DNA from: Polyangiaceae bacterium
GTDB lineage: Bacteria; Myxococcota_A; Polyangia; Polyangiales; Polyangiaceae
Direction: 5' to 3'
Assembly (NCBI GenBank): GCA_041389725.1
Contig: JAWKRG010000013.1
Location: 1-64,000 of the forward strand
Length of the DNA stretch: 64,000 bases
The notes below the pieces were generated by a model. That model was not told the origin of the DNA. It saw nothing but the letters and a program-made list of their open reading frames with translations, and made no database searches. The stretch's first letter is position 1. Every line of letters starts with the position of its first letter. Made by a program: the position numbers and the translations under genes. This document shows, one piece after another, positions 42,983 through 50,172 of this stretch.

Positions 42983-43998
42983 CGTGCCCCTCGGTACGGA
43001 ACGAGGGCCGCCGTGCTGCGCGTCGCCGCGTAGGCGTCGAACACACCCATGCACACGGAGCGCCGGTCACACGACTCACAAGCAGCGACGTGAACGCGCT
43101 TTCTATCCGGCGCCCAGGAGTAGATGCCGTCGAACACGACCTTTCCGGGCGCGCTCTGCCACTCCACGGTGACGCGAGGGTCCCAGTGCAAGTCGTTGCT
43201 GAGCATGGCGGCGTCCCCCAGCACGCACATGGGCACGCCGAAGAAGCGCACGATCGCCTTTTGTGCTCGCCGGGCGGCCACCGGCAACACTTCCGCCAAG
43301 CGCTCCAAGGACACCGCGAGCTCATCGTAGTAGTCCAGTCCGCCACCCTCGGGCGTGGTGTTGCTGACGACGATCAGTCGCGCGCCGAGGCCCTCGGCCA
43401 GAGCGATGGTGTCTCCGAGGGCGTCGATGTTGTCCTTCGTGACCACCGTGTTCACGAAGGGGCTGAAGCTCGGTGCCAGCCGAGCGCAGAGCTCCAAGGC
43501 GCGCGTCACCGTCGCAAAGCTGCCTTCACGTCCCGCCAGGGGGTCGTGCACCGCTGCCGTCGGCCCGTGAAGGGAGAACAACGCTTCGTCCAAAACCGGA
43601 AGCGCCCGACGCGCGAAGGTCTCATCCGAAAGCCGAGTACCGATCGTACCGATGCTGGTGCGCATGCCGAGCTTCTTGGCCAACGTCAGCGCCTCGACGA
43701 AGCGCGGGTGGATCGTGGGTTCGCCGCCGGTGAAGTGCACGTTCTTCACCCCGCGCTCAGCGTGGGTTCGGAGCACCGAGGCCACGCGGCCCCAAGTCAC
43801 GGCGTAGGGCCGATAGGCTTGCATGCGGTGCGATTCGGAACAGAAGCGACAGCGCTCCGGGCAGGTGTAGGTCAGGTGCAGCTCCAGGCGCTCCATTGCG
43901 CGCCCGTGAGGACCGATCCAGGGACGCGTCGGGTCCGGTGCGCCCACACTCGCCTTTGGCGCCGCCACCGCCGGCTGGATCACCGGCAGGTGCGTCAT
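42979..43998 (-). CDS. Radical SAM enzyme (second downstream of the HxS precursor)
   Basis: A 339-residue radical SAM protein. The 4Fe-4S ligands are C46, C50 and C53 in CPERCRFCSESH; NVHFTGGEPTIHPRF is the GGEP strand, and LFSLHGPTAAVHDPLAGREG follows. The C terminus has CESCDRRSVCMGVFDAYAA, a short Cys cluster that could hold an auxiliary cluster as in SPASM proteins. The ATG at 43998 has GGGAGGAG just upstream. The gene lies 69 bp after the first downstream radical SAM gene and overlaps the next one by 4 bp. It may fill the place of HxsC in a variant system, but sequence alone does not show that. Confidence 0.88.
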   Translation of the reverse strand: MTHLPVIQPAVAAPKASVGAPDPTRPWIGPHGRAMERLELHLTYTCPERCRFCSESHRMQAYRPYAVTWGRVASVLRTHAERGVKNVHFTGGEPTIHPRFVEALTLAKKLGMRTSIGTIGTRLSDETFARRALPVLDEALFSLHGPTAAVHDPLAGREGSFATVTRALELCARLAPSFSPFVNTVVTKDNIDALGDTIALAEGLGARLIVVSNTTPEGGGLDYYDELAVSLERLAEVLPVAARRAQKAIVRFFGVPMCVLGDAAMLSNDLHWDPRVTVEWQSAPGKVVFDGIYSWAPDRKRVHVAACESCDRRSVCMGVFDAYAATRSTAALVPYRGAR

Positions 43999-44067
43999 GC
44001 GCTCCTCCCGAGCCGCCGCATGCGAGGGAGCCTCGCCAGGCTCTGCATCACGTCGCCACCCTCGGTG

Positions 44068-45042
44068 TCACGCGGCCCTCCGTCGTCGACGGTAGCGCAC
44101 GAACTCTGCGTACAGCCCACGACAGAACCGCGTCAGCGCCCGATCCACGTCCAGGGTCGATTGCCACACGGCTGGCGCGAGCGCCGTCTGCAGTCGCTGA
44201 TTCACGGTGGCAGCGTGCGCCTCGAGATCCGCGCGCGTCGGCGGTGAGTCCAAGCCGCCGACGCGAGTCTCCGGCAATAGATCGGCTAGCGCGCCCGACA
44301 GGCCCAGGTTGCTGGGATGGATGCTGCCGTCGCTGTCCACGATCATCCCGGAGTTGAAGAAGGGCGTTGGCGCCCAGGTGAACAAATTGCGGACGTACAC
44401 ATACTCGTCGTGCCGCCAGCGCTCGGTGATTTCGGCCGCCATCCGCGCGAAGGACTCTCGCAGCTGACGGAGCTGTTCCGGGCGCCAAGCCAAGTAGTAC
44501 CCCGGCAGGAAGTTGAAACGGCGAAAGCCCAGCCCCAACAGATGCGCGAAGTTGTCCGCGGCGTTGGACGCGGTGGCGGGTGCGATGGTTTGGGTGACCA
44601 CCACCCGCGGCGCCTGCGTGAGTCGCGGCAGAAGCTGCATCACGTGATCGTAGCTGTCCGCGACCTGAGGCAGCGCGCGGCGCAGACGGCGGTGATCCTC
44701 GGGGCGTCCATCCAGGGATAGAGTCAGAATGCACTTTGGGTTGGCCGCCAGGGAGTCGAGCCAAGCGTCGTCGAGACCCAGACCATTCGTCGACAAGTAG
44801 ACGCGTTTGAGTGCTGGCCGTTGCTCTGCCGCGGCGAGCACGGCGCGCACGGTCTCGGGTTCGAGCAACGGCTCGCCGCCGAAGAGCTTGACCTCGCCAC
44901 TGCCGAAGATGTGTTCGAAGAGCGACAGCGCACTCAGCGCTTGCTCCGTGGTCAGACTTGGGAAGCCGTCCTTGACTGTAGGGCAGTAGCTACAGCGTAG
45001 GTTACAACGCCGGGTTACCGTGAGGACGAGGCTGCCTACCAC
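44068..45042 (-). CDS. Radical SAM enzyme coupled to the HxS precursor
   Basis: A 324-residue radical SAM protein. The N terminus goes straight into the core, with C13, C17 and C20 in CNLRCSYCPT, then KLFGGEPLLEPETV, VYLSTNGLGL and LTLSLDGRPEDHRRL. There is no SPASM-like Cys cluster at the C terminus, only a single CRGLYAEF and a basic tail (RYRRRRRAA). The GTG start at 45042 overlaps the precursor stop in GTGGTAG, so translation is coupled to that of the peptide. This tight link makes it the best candidate for a second maturase of the HxS peptide beside HxsB. Whether it equals HxsC is unclear. Confidence 0.87.
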   Translation of the reverse strand: MVGSLVLTVTRRCNLRCSYCPTVKDGFPSLTTEQALSALSLFEHIFGSGEVKLFGGEPLLEPETVRAVLAAAEQRPALKRVYLSTNGLGLDDAWLDSLAANPKCILTLSLDGRPEDHRRLRRALPQVADSYDHVMQLLPRLTQAPRVVVTQTIAPATASNAADNFAHLLGLGFRRFNFLPGYYLAWRPEQLRQLRESFARMAAEITERWRHDEYVYVRNLFTWAPTPFFNSGMIVDSDGSIHPSNLGLSGALADLLPETRVGGLDSPPTRADLEAHAATVNQRLQTALAPAVWQSTLDVDRALTRFCRGLYAEFVRYRRRRRAA

Positions 45043-45284
45043 TGCCCGTGGGACCCATGCGACCCATGGGAGCCGTGGGAACCGTGGGAACCGTGGGAAG
45101 CGTGAGACGCGTGCGCGTTGAAGCCACGCTCTGCTCCATCCAGCTCGTGCTTGTCGTCGGCGCGAGCGATCAGATCTCCAGTCGTACTGGGTTCGTTCGC
45201 CTGGCGCTTCTCTTCTGTCTGCATGAAGTCCTCGGGCTTTTGGTCCCGCTTCGGTAGCTTCTTCTCGAGGTCTTTCTTTTTCAT
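45036..45284 (-). CDS. hxsA: HxsA-like precursor peptide with His-Xaa-Ser repeats
   Basis: An 82-residue ribosomal peptide precursor. Residues 1-55 form a charged leader (MKKKDLEKKLPKRDQKPEDF start, later LIARADDKHELDGAERGF). From residue 56 the core reads Asn-Ala-His, then seven successive His-Xaa-Ser units with Xaa = Ala twice and Gly five times, closing with His-Gly-Gln-Trp. His-Xaa-Ser repeats next to HxsB and HxsD define HxsA-type precursors. The core is encoded by near-identical 9-bp units (45065-45110). The ATG at 45284 has AGGTGA about nine bases upstream. It lies 25 bp after hxsB and overlaps the next radical SAM gene. Processing site and modification are unknown. Confidence 0.88.
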   Translation of the reverse strand: MKKKDLEKKLPKRDQKPEDFMQTEEKRQANEPSTTGDLIARADDKHELDGAERGFNAHASHASHGSHGSHGSHGSHGSHGQW

Positions 45285-45309
45285 GCGTTCACCTGAGTCC
45301 CCATCGCTC

Positions 45310-46815
45310 TCACGTCTTGCAGTCCGAAGAATTCTCCCGAGGTCGGGTCAAGGTCCAACGACGGAAGATCTTCTCCAGGGTCCCGTCCGTATCTGCTGCC
45401 AGGCGCTCGAACAGCACCGAAGCAATTGTATAATGTTCTTTGCATTTCGGCGAATTGGGCCTTTGGCCGAAGATGTCTGCCTGAGACATGTAGTTGTGCA
45501 TCGGGCAAACCCCGCAAAATGGCTTGTTCCAGCAGGTATTGCAGCCCGGCAGGGAGTCCTGGAGGGAAGCCATGGCCATGGCCCGAACCGTGGGGTGACC
45601 CTGCACCTGGGCGTAGCCGCTGGTCGCGGACTCGCCGATCTGGAACATGTCGTTGCCCATGGCGCTGGTCATCCGCGCCTCGTCGCAGGTGAAGATCTTG
45701 CCATCGTAGTTGTAGGCAACCTGTCCCGTGCCGGCGCCGCAGGGTGAAAGGATGTCGACGAAGTTGGGGTCGTCCTCGGTCAAGATCTTCGTCAAGAAGG
45801 TCGCCGCGGTGCCCTCCACCAGCTCTCTACCCTCCAAGTTCTTCTGGACGATGTAATCGAAGGTCCTCTTGTAGAACTCGAGATACTCGTCGACGCTGTA
45901 TCCAATCCTTTGCCAGGTATCCAAGGCAAAGCCATAGGGGTTCAGTGGCCTGAGAAAGATGGTGTGCATCCCTAGCTCCAGATAGAGATCCACCACCTCT
46001 TTCCAATGGTCGAAGGTCTTGCGCGACGTCGTCATCAAGGCATCGACGTGCCAGAGCTGCGGGTCGCGCCCGAGCTCCACGTAGCGCCGGTTGAAGTAGT
46101 CTATCCAGCGGCGCACGTCGGCGTAGGCGCTCTTGTCCTTGTGCCAAGTCCGGTTCCAGTTGTGGAGCTCTTCGGGACCGTCGAGGCTGGTGCACACCAA
46201 CACGCCGTTCTCGATCAGCCACTCCGCATTCTCTTCGTTCATGTGGGTCATGTTGGTGACCAGAGAGTGCGCGAGTTCCTTGTTTTCGTACTTGTTCTTC
46301 TCGCGGCTGTACTCGACGATGAACCGCAGCGCCGCCATGTTCACCGTGGGTTCCCCACCCTGGAACTCGAAGTTGATGTAGGGAGACGGACTCTGCATCG
46401 CGAGATCCACCACTTGCTTGGCGGTCTCGAGGGACATGTCCGTGTCGACTCGGTCCATGCTCGTTCTGGACGCGTGGCAGTACTTGCAGGACTGATTGCA
46501 GCGCAGCGTCGTGATCACGATGTGCAAGTGAGGCCCCTGCCCCACGAAGCGCTTCTTGCGACGCATTTGCTCGGCGGCCTGCTCCAGGTCGAAGCCGTCG
46601 CGCAGAAAGCCCTTGTCCCTAAGGGCCTCGTACTCCGGGTGACCCGCCGCCACCTTGCCCGCTAGCAAGTCGGCGAAGTCCGCCTCGCTCAGCAGGTGCC
46701 ACTTGCCCATGTCATTGGTGACCAGTCGTCGCCCAGCTACCGTGCCGAAGCGCAAGTGGGCGAGGCGCTCCTCGACCAGGGGCAGGCGACGGAGCGATAG
46801 GGTTCGCGCGGACAT
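45310..46815 (-). CDS. hxsB: HxsB-like radical SAM/SPASM maturase
   Basis: A 501-residue radical SAM enzyme. Residues 1-95 are an N-terminal domain starting LPLVEERLAHLRFGTVAGRR, with LVTNDMGKWHLLSEADFADL. The 4Fe-4S ligands C106, C110 and C113 sit in CNQSCKYCHASR, followed by FEFQGGEPTVNMAALRFIV. The C-terminal SPASM region has CGAGTG, TCDEARM and CNTCWNKPFCGVCPMHNY, enough ligands for two auxiliary clusters. Length, N-terminal domain and SPASM match the His-Xaa-Ser system maturase HxsB. It is placed between the hxsD genes and the precursor, with spacings of 5 and 25 bp. It should modify the HxS core using SAM-derived radicals; the bond formed is unknown. Confidence 0.9.
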   Translation of the reverse strand: MSARTLSLRRLPLVEERLAHLRFGTVAGRRLVTNDMGKWHLLSEADFADLLAGKVAAGHPEYEALRDKGFLRDGFDLEQAAEQMRRKKRFVGQGPHLHIVITTLRCNQSCKYCHASRTSMDRVDTDMSLETAKQVVDLAMQSPSPYINFEFQGGEPTVNMAALRFIVEYSREKNKYENKELAHSLVTNMTHMNEENAEWLIENGVLVCTSLDGPEELHNWNRTWHKDKSAYADVRRWIDYFNRRYVELGRDPQLWHVDALMTTSRKTFDHWKEVVDLYLELGMHTIFLRPLNPYGFALDTWQRIGYSVDEYLEFYKRTFDYIVQKNLEGRELVEGTAATFLTKILTEDDPNFVDILSPCGAGTGQVAYNYDGKIFTCDEARMTSAMGNDMFQIGESATSGYAQVQGHPTVRAMAMASLQDSLPGCNTCWNKPFCGVCPMHNYMSQADIFGQRPNSPKCKEHYTIASVLFERLAADTDGTLEKIFRRWTLTRPRENSSDCKT

Positions 46816-46820
46816 CCGGA

Positions 46821-47039
46821 TCAGCTCCGCGCCTGTCGCACCGTCAGGAACAGGGCGTGATTGGCGATCTCGTCCGCCAGCACTTCGGCCAGCTCGGGGT
46901 CGAGATCCTCCAGCACGAGGTCGATGCTGTCGTTGTCTTCGGTGACTTGGATCCGAGCCAGCTCGGCGAATTCGGCGGCGGTTCGCTCGATGGCCTCGCG
47001 GGCATAGAGGGATCGCGCAAAACGGATGACCTCAGCCAC
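46821..47039 (-). CDS. Short HxsD-like protein
   Basis: A 72-residue protein starting at GTG 47039, which overlaps the hxsD stop in GTGGCTGA. It reads VAEVIRFARSLYAREAIERT, then FAELARIQV, a central IDLVLEDLDPELAEVL and EIANHALFLTVRQ. This is the same plan as HxsD: an LY-x-x-x-AI helix start, an acidic strand pair and an E-x-x-NxxL helix. It is about half the length, so it is probably a paralogue or a split half of the HxsD fold. A longer open frame to 47207 would run through hxsD in another frame and is not used. It may help present the precursor to one of the extra radical SAM enzymes. Confidence 0.7.
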   Translation of the reverse strand: MAEVIRFARSLYAREAIERTAAEFAELARIQVTEDNDSIDLVLEDLDPELAEVLADEIANHALFLTVRQARS

Positions 47040-47514
47040 TGGGTTCCTCGGCCTTGGGCGGCTCCCCCGAGGCGGCTTCGTCCTTCCAGGGCACGGGCAC
47101 TTCCAAGGCGTCCTCGGCCATCTCTTCGGCGTCGAGCTCCGCCAGGAGTTCCTGAATCGTCGAGGGCGCCGATGTTCCGAAGAACGCGCGCGCCATGTAT
47201 TGCTCACGAATGCCGGCGGTCGCGCGACCGATGCGCAGGCGCAGCTGGCTGTTCAAGAGTTCGTTGGCGAACTCCCCCGCCAGCGCTTCGAGAACCTCCG
47301 CGGAGCTCGCCTCTTTGGTGCGGAGGCGCACTCGGACCCGACGCTCCGCGGGGCGAGATAGAAAGATGTACGCCCGATCGATGAACACGTAGGCGGCGCC
47401 GTAGATCGCATCCAGGGCGTACAGCTCTTCGTCGATGTCGAAGCTGATCTCGCGCGGTCCGAGCTCGAAGGTGAAGTCCACCACGTCAGCCTTGGGCTGT
47501 TCGTTCTCCGTCAT
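47032..47514 (-). CDS. hxsD: HxsD-type accessory protein
   Basis: A 160-residue soluble protein with the HxsD family features: YALDAIYGAAYVFIDRAYIF, a basic strand RVRVRLRTKE, and EFANELLNSQLRLRIGRATA followed by IREQYMARAFFG. These match the conserved pattern of an A-Y-x-F-x-D-R-x-Y helix and an E-F-x-NELL-x-x-LR-x-x-x helix. The C-terminal 45 residues are acidic and Pro-rich, an extension beyond the usual length of about 100. HxsD is an obligatory partner in His-Xaa-Ser systems, thought to bind or chaperone the precursor. ATG at 47514 lies 13 bp after the exported protein gene and the stop overlaps the short HxsD-like gene. Confidence 0.88.
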   Translation of the reverse strand: MTENEQPKADVVDFTFELGPREISFDIDEELYALDAIYGAAYVFIDRAYIFLSRPAERRVRVRLRTKEASSAEVLEALAGEFANELLNSQLRLRIGRATAGIREQYMARAFFGTSAPSTIQELLAELDAEEMAEDALEVPVPWKDEAASGEPPKAEEPSG

Positions 47515-47527
47515 GCGTCCGCTTGAC

Positions 47528-47992
47528 TCAGGTCAGCTTTCCGCAGCTCGCGTAGGCTTGGCAGCGTTCGGCGTGAGACATCAGCCCCGAGGGCAAGCGA
47601 GCTCCCTCCGACTCGTTCTCCCGCACTCGGCGCGCCAACTCGGTCACTGCGCGTGCCAGAGACTCGTCAGTGGGCAGACGACCATCGCCGTCATTCATCA
47701 AGAACAGGTCGAGGCTCGACGACGCCGCCACGCCACGTTGCCCGTCCCCTCGGCGGCAAACATGCACACGAGCGAAGCGCGTGCCCTTGCGCAGCGTGAG
47801 CGCCACGGCGCCGGCGTCCACACCGGATAGGGCCTCCAGTCGCCAGCCCAATCCGACTTCGTCGCCCACGGAAAGCGGGGCAATCAGCGGCAAGATCTCG
47901 CGTGCGTCGGTGAACCAGGCCCGGGCGCGCCCCAGCACTGATACGGTGGCCGCACCGGCCAGGAGTCCTTGAAAGAATCTTCGTCGCCTCAC
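47528..47992 (-). CDS. Exported protein with Tat-like signal, first gene of the HxS operon
   Basis: A 154-residue protein with GTG start at 47992 and GAGGAGG seven bases upstream. The N terminus is RRRRFFQGLLAGAATVSVLG then RARA. This arginine-pair signal resembles Tat signals, although it lacks the usual S/T before the pair. The mature part is small and beta-rich (GDEVGLGWRLEALSGVDAGA, RKGTRFARVHVCRRGDG), then a helical part (SLARAVTELARRVRENESEG) and a C-terminal CQAYASCGKLT with a C-x4-C pair. I do not recognise the family. It heads the operon, 13 bp before hxsD, so it may be the exported effector or carrier of the modified peptide, or a protease. That is inference. Confidence 0.72.
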   Translation of the reverse strand: MRRRRFFQGLLAGAATVSVLGRARAWFTDAREILPLIAPLSVGDEVGLGWRLEALSGVDAGAVALTLRKGTRFARVHVCRRGDGQRGVAASSSLDLFLMNDGDGRLPTDESLARAVTELARRVRENESEGARLPSGLMSHAERCQAYASCGKLT

Positions 47993-48075
47993 CGGCTCCT
48001 CCTCGTCGCACGACCAGCGACCAAAAAAGGATATCCTGGCGTGGCGATCGTGCAAAGGTGAGACTCCTTTTTGCG
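47993..48075. promoter_or_regulatory. Divergent promoter region of the HxS-type cluster
   Basis: These 83 bp separate the minus-strand HxS operon from the plus-strand unknown-protein gene, and must hold both start regions. The only AT-rich stretch is CCAAAAAAGGATATCCTGG (48021-48039), which contains the 8-bp palindrome GGATATCC at 48029-48036, a possible operator. I cannot place -35/-10 boxes with confidence. Confidence 0.4.
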
Positions 48076-49305
48076 ATGTCCCAGGCTCCCTCGCCGCTCT
48101 CTGGCCCTGGAAGACGCTTGCTGAAGCGGGCGCTGGTAGAACTGCGACGGGGACGAGAAAGCGCTGCTCGCCGCGAACTCGGCGAGTTGGCGAGCCTTCA
48201 CCCACAATGTAGGGAATCGTGGTTGCTGCTGGCGCTTCTGGATGCAACCGCGAGCGGCGACATGTCGACGATCGAGCGCCGGGCCGCCGCGTTCTCCCTG
48301 TCCGCCGCCACGCTCACCGGGGCTGCCCGCGACATCATCGCGACCTGCGGCAACCGCGCCAACGCGCTGCAGGCCGTCATCGCGCTGGCGGCGCGAACGA
48401 CCGCCCCCCTTTCGCCGTCCCCGACTTGGGAGCGACTATGCGACGCCTTCGACGCCTGCCTGGGTCGCACGGGAGCCTGGCAGCCCTGGGTCGATGCGAG
48501 CGTGCAAGCGCGTACCGCCGGGGCGTTCAAGCTCGACGTGTCCTTCGCCTTCGACGGTCGGCGCCACGCGCGCTTCTCCATCAACGACAAGCTCGAGCCC
48601 GAAGCGTTTCGAGAGCGACTCGCGTCCAATCGCGCGCACCTCGGCTCGAGCCGTGAAGTCTTGGACGAGTTCTTCGGGCTAGCGCAGCCGGGCGAAGTCC
48701 AGACCACCTTGGGGCTCAAGTACTTGGCGAATTCCGCGACGCCGGACCGAGTCTCCCTGTACTACGAGGAGCTCGGTCAGAGCGCCCGCGGCATCGAACT
48801 CCGCGCGCACACCTTCGCGCGCTTCGGCCTGCGCGCGCCCGATCTCGAACCCGATTTCGGCGCCAACGCCGTGTGCATCGACTTCCGTGGCGGGCAGATG
48901 CTGGGCGCGAAGTGCTACGACGTGACCGTGGAGCGCCACGACACGCCTGCACGAACGCTACCGAGCGGCCTTGCGGATTTCCGTGACCGCCTTCCCTTTC
49001 ACCCCGACACCGGCACGCGACGCTACATGCTGGCGCGCCGCTTCGACCACGCCGGCGCATGGGTGGGCAGCAAGTTGCTGTTCATGACCGAGGTGCACGC
49101 CGCGGCCCACGCCGCGCGCAGCTTCGCTCTGGTTGAGCAACTCTTGGCGGGCGCGCCGGTGCATCCCGAGGTGCAGCGCGCTTACGAATCCCTGGCCCGC
49201 GCGCCGGCCGAGAGCGGGCGCTACTTCTTCCCGGACTTGGTGGGACGCGACGTGACCCCAGAGGGTCGGGTCGTCAGTCACGTCGTTCACGTTTCGGTTC
49301 GCTGA
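48076..49305 (+). CDS. Unknown protein divergent from the HxS operon
   Basis: About 409 residues, soluble. Residues 1-115 are helical (RRLLKRALVELRRGRESAAR and LGELASLHPQ, TPR-like). The rest is beta-rich, with KLDVSFAFDGRRHARFSIND, LKYLANSATPDRVSLYYEEL, GANAVCIDFRGGQMLGAKCY, and at the end TPEGRVVSHVVHVSVR. I recognise no family. It is expressed divergently from the HxS operon and in line with the PhyH dioxygenase (36 bp downstream), so it is probably part of the same system, perhaps a carrier or an enzyme acting on the modified product. ATG at 48076 is chosen; GTG at 48058 is possible, and ribosome sites are weak for both. Confidence 0.72.
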   Translation: MSQAPSPLSGPGRRLLKRALVELRRGRESAARRELGELASLHPQCRESWLLLALLDATASGDMSTIERRAAAFSLSAATLTGAARDIIATCGNRANALQAVIALAARTTAPLSPSPTWERLCDAFDACLGRTGAWQPWVDASVQARTAGAFKLDVSFAFDGRRHARFSINDKLEPEAFRERLASNRAHLGSSREVLDEFFGLAQPGEVQTTLGLKYLANSATPDRVSLYYEELGQSARGIELRAHTFARFGLRAPDLEPDFGANAVCIDFRGGQMLGAKCYDVTVERHDTPARTLPSGLADFRDRLPFHPDTGTRRYMLARRFDHAGAWVGSKLLFMTEVHAAAHAARSFALVEQLLAGAPVHPEVQRAYESLARAPAESGRYFFPDLVGRDVTPEGRVVSHVVHVSVR

Positions 49306-49341
49306 CCCCGCACTTTTCGGGCGGTGCTAGCATCGACAGCC

Positions 49342-50172
49342 ATGGAGCGCGCCGCCAAGGCCGCGGGTCTCTCCGTAGACCAACTCACCAGCTATCGCCA
49401 GCGCGGGCACTTGCTGCTCCGGGGCTTTCTGGATGCGCAGTGGCTTTCGCGTCTTCGCCCAGAAATCGTGAATGCCTTCGAACGGCATCGCCCCGACACC
49501 AGCGCCATCACGCGACCACGCACCGCCTACGAGCGCGCTTTCACTCAGGTGGTGAACATGGGCCTGACCGAGCCTGCGGTCCGTGAGCTGACGTGGTCGG
49601 CCAAGCTCGGCGCGGCCGCGGCGGCCCTGATGGGCACCCAGGGCGCGCGCATCTTCATCGAAGATGCGATGTTCAAAGAAGCCGGCGGTGGACGGACTCC
49701 CTGGCACCAAGACGGAAGCAGCTTGCCCTTCGAGCCGAAACACATGGTGACCGCCTGGATCCCATTGGTGCCCGTCGACGCCGCAACCGGCCTGCTGCGA
49801 TTCGTGACGGGCTCCCACGAATTGGGTCTACTCGGTCCCGTCGACATCTCCGAGAGCACGGACGCAATGTTCGAAGCAATCATTCGCGAGCGACAGCTTC
49901 CGATCGAGGACAGCGCGCCCATGCAACCCGGGGACGTGAGCTTTCACGCCGGGACTACGATTCACTGCGCTTTTCCGAATACCTCGCAGCACACGCGGGA
50001 ATTGCTCGCCATCCACTATTTCGCCGATGGCGTGTGCATCGGTGCCCTGGACAATCCCACGCGCGAGCGTCTCGCACGACACTGTGCGCCACAGCTCGTT
50101 CCCGGGGACTCGGCCGTCGCCGATGCCTGGCCGCGCGTTTATCCTGCCGAGGAAGATGCCCATGCCGACTGA
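49342..50172 (+). CDS. Phytanoyl-CoA dioxygenase (PhyH) family oxygenase
   Basis: A 276-residue Fe(II)/2-oxoglutarate oxygenase. The facial triad starts with H-x-D in TPWHQDGSSLPF and ends with the distal His in HAGTTIHCAFPNTS; an Arg for 2-oxoglutarate follows in QHTRELLAIHYF. The N terminus has the typical YRQRGHLLLRGFLDAQWLSR. Family members hydroxylate small molecules or amino-acid side chains. Position between the HxS-type cluster and the amidohydrolase makes hydroxylation of a peptide-derived product possible. The stop overlaps the next start by 11 bp, so it is co-translated with the amidohydrolase. The ATG at 49342 is the first Met consistent with the family N terminus. Confidence 0.88.
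   Translation: MERAAKAAGLSVDQLTSYRQRGHLLLRGFLDAQWLSRLRPEIVNAFERHRPDTSAITRPRTAYERAFTQVVNMGLTEPAVRELTWSAKLGAAAAALMGTQGARIFIEDAMFKEAGGGRTPWHQDGSSLPFEPKHMVTAWIPLVPVDAATGLLRFVTGSHELGLLGPVDISESTDAMFEAIIRERQLPIEDSAPMQPGDVSFHAGTTIHCAFPNTSQHTRELLAIHYFADGVCIGALDNPTRERLARHCAPQLVPGDSAVADAWPRVYPAEEDAHAD

Noticed and set aside
46821..47207. Longer 128-residue version of the short HxsD-like protein
   Set aside because: Its first 56 residues lie inside hxsD in another frame and are Arg/Pro-rich without family similarity; the GTG at 47039 overlapping the hxsD stop fits the operon.
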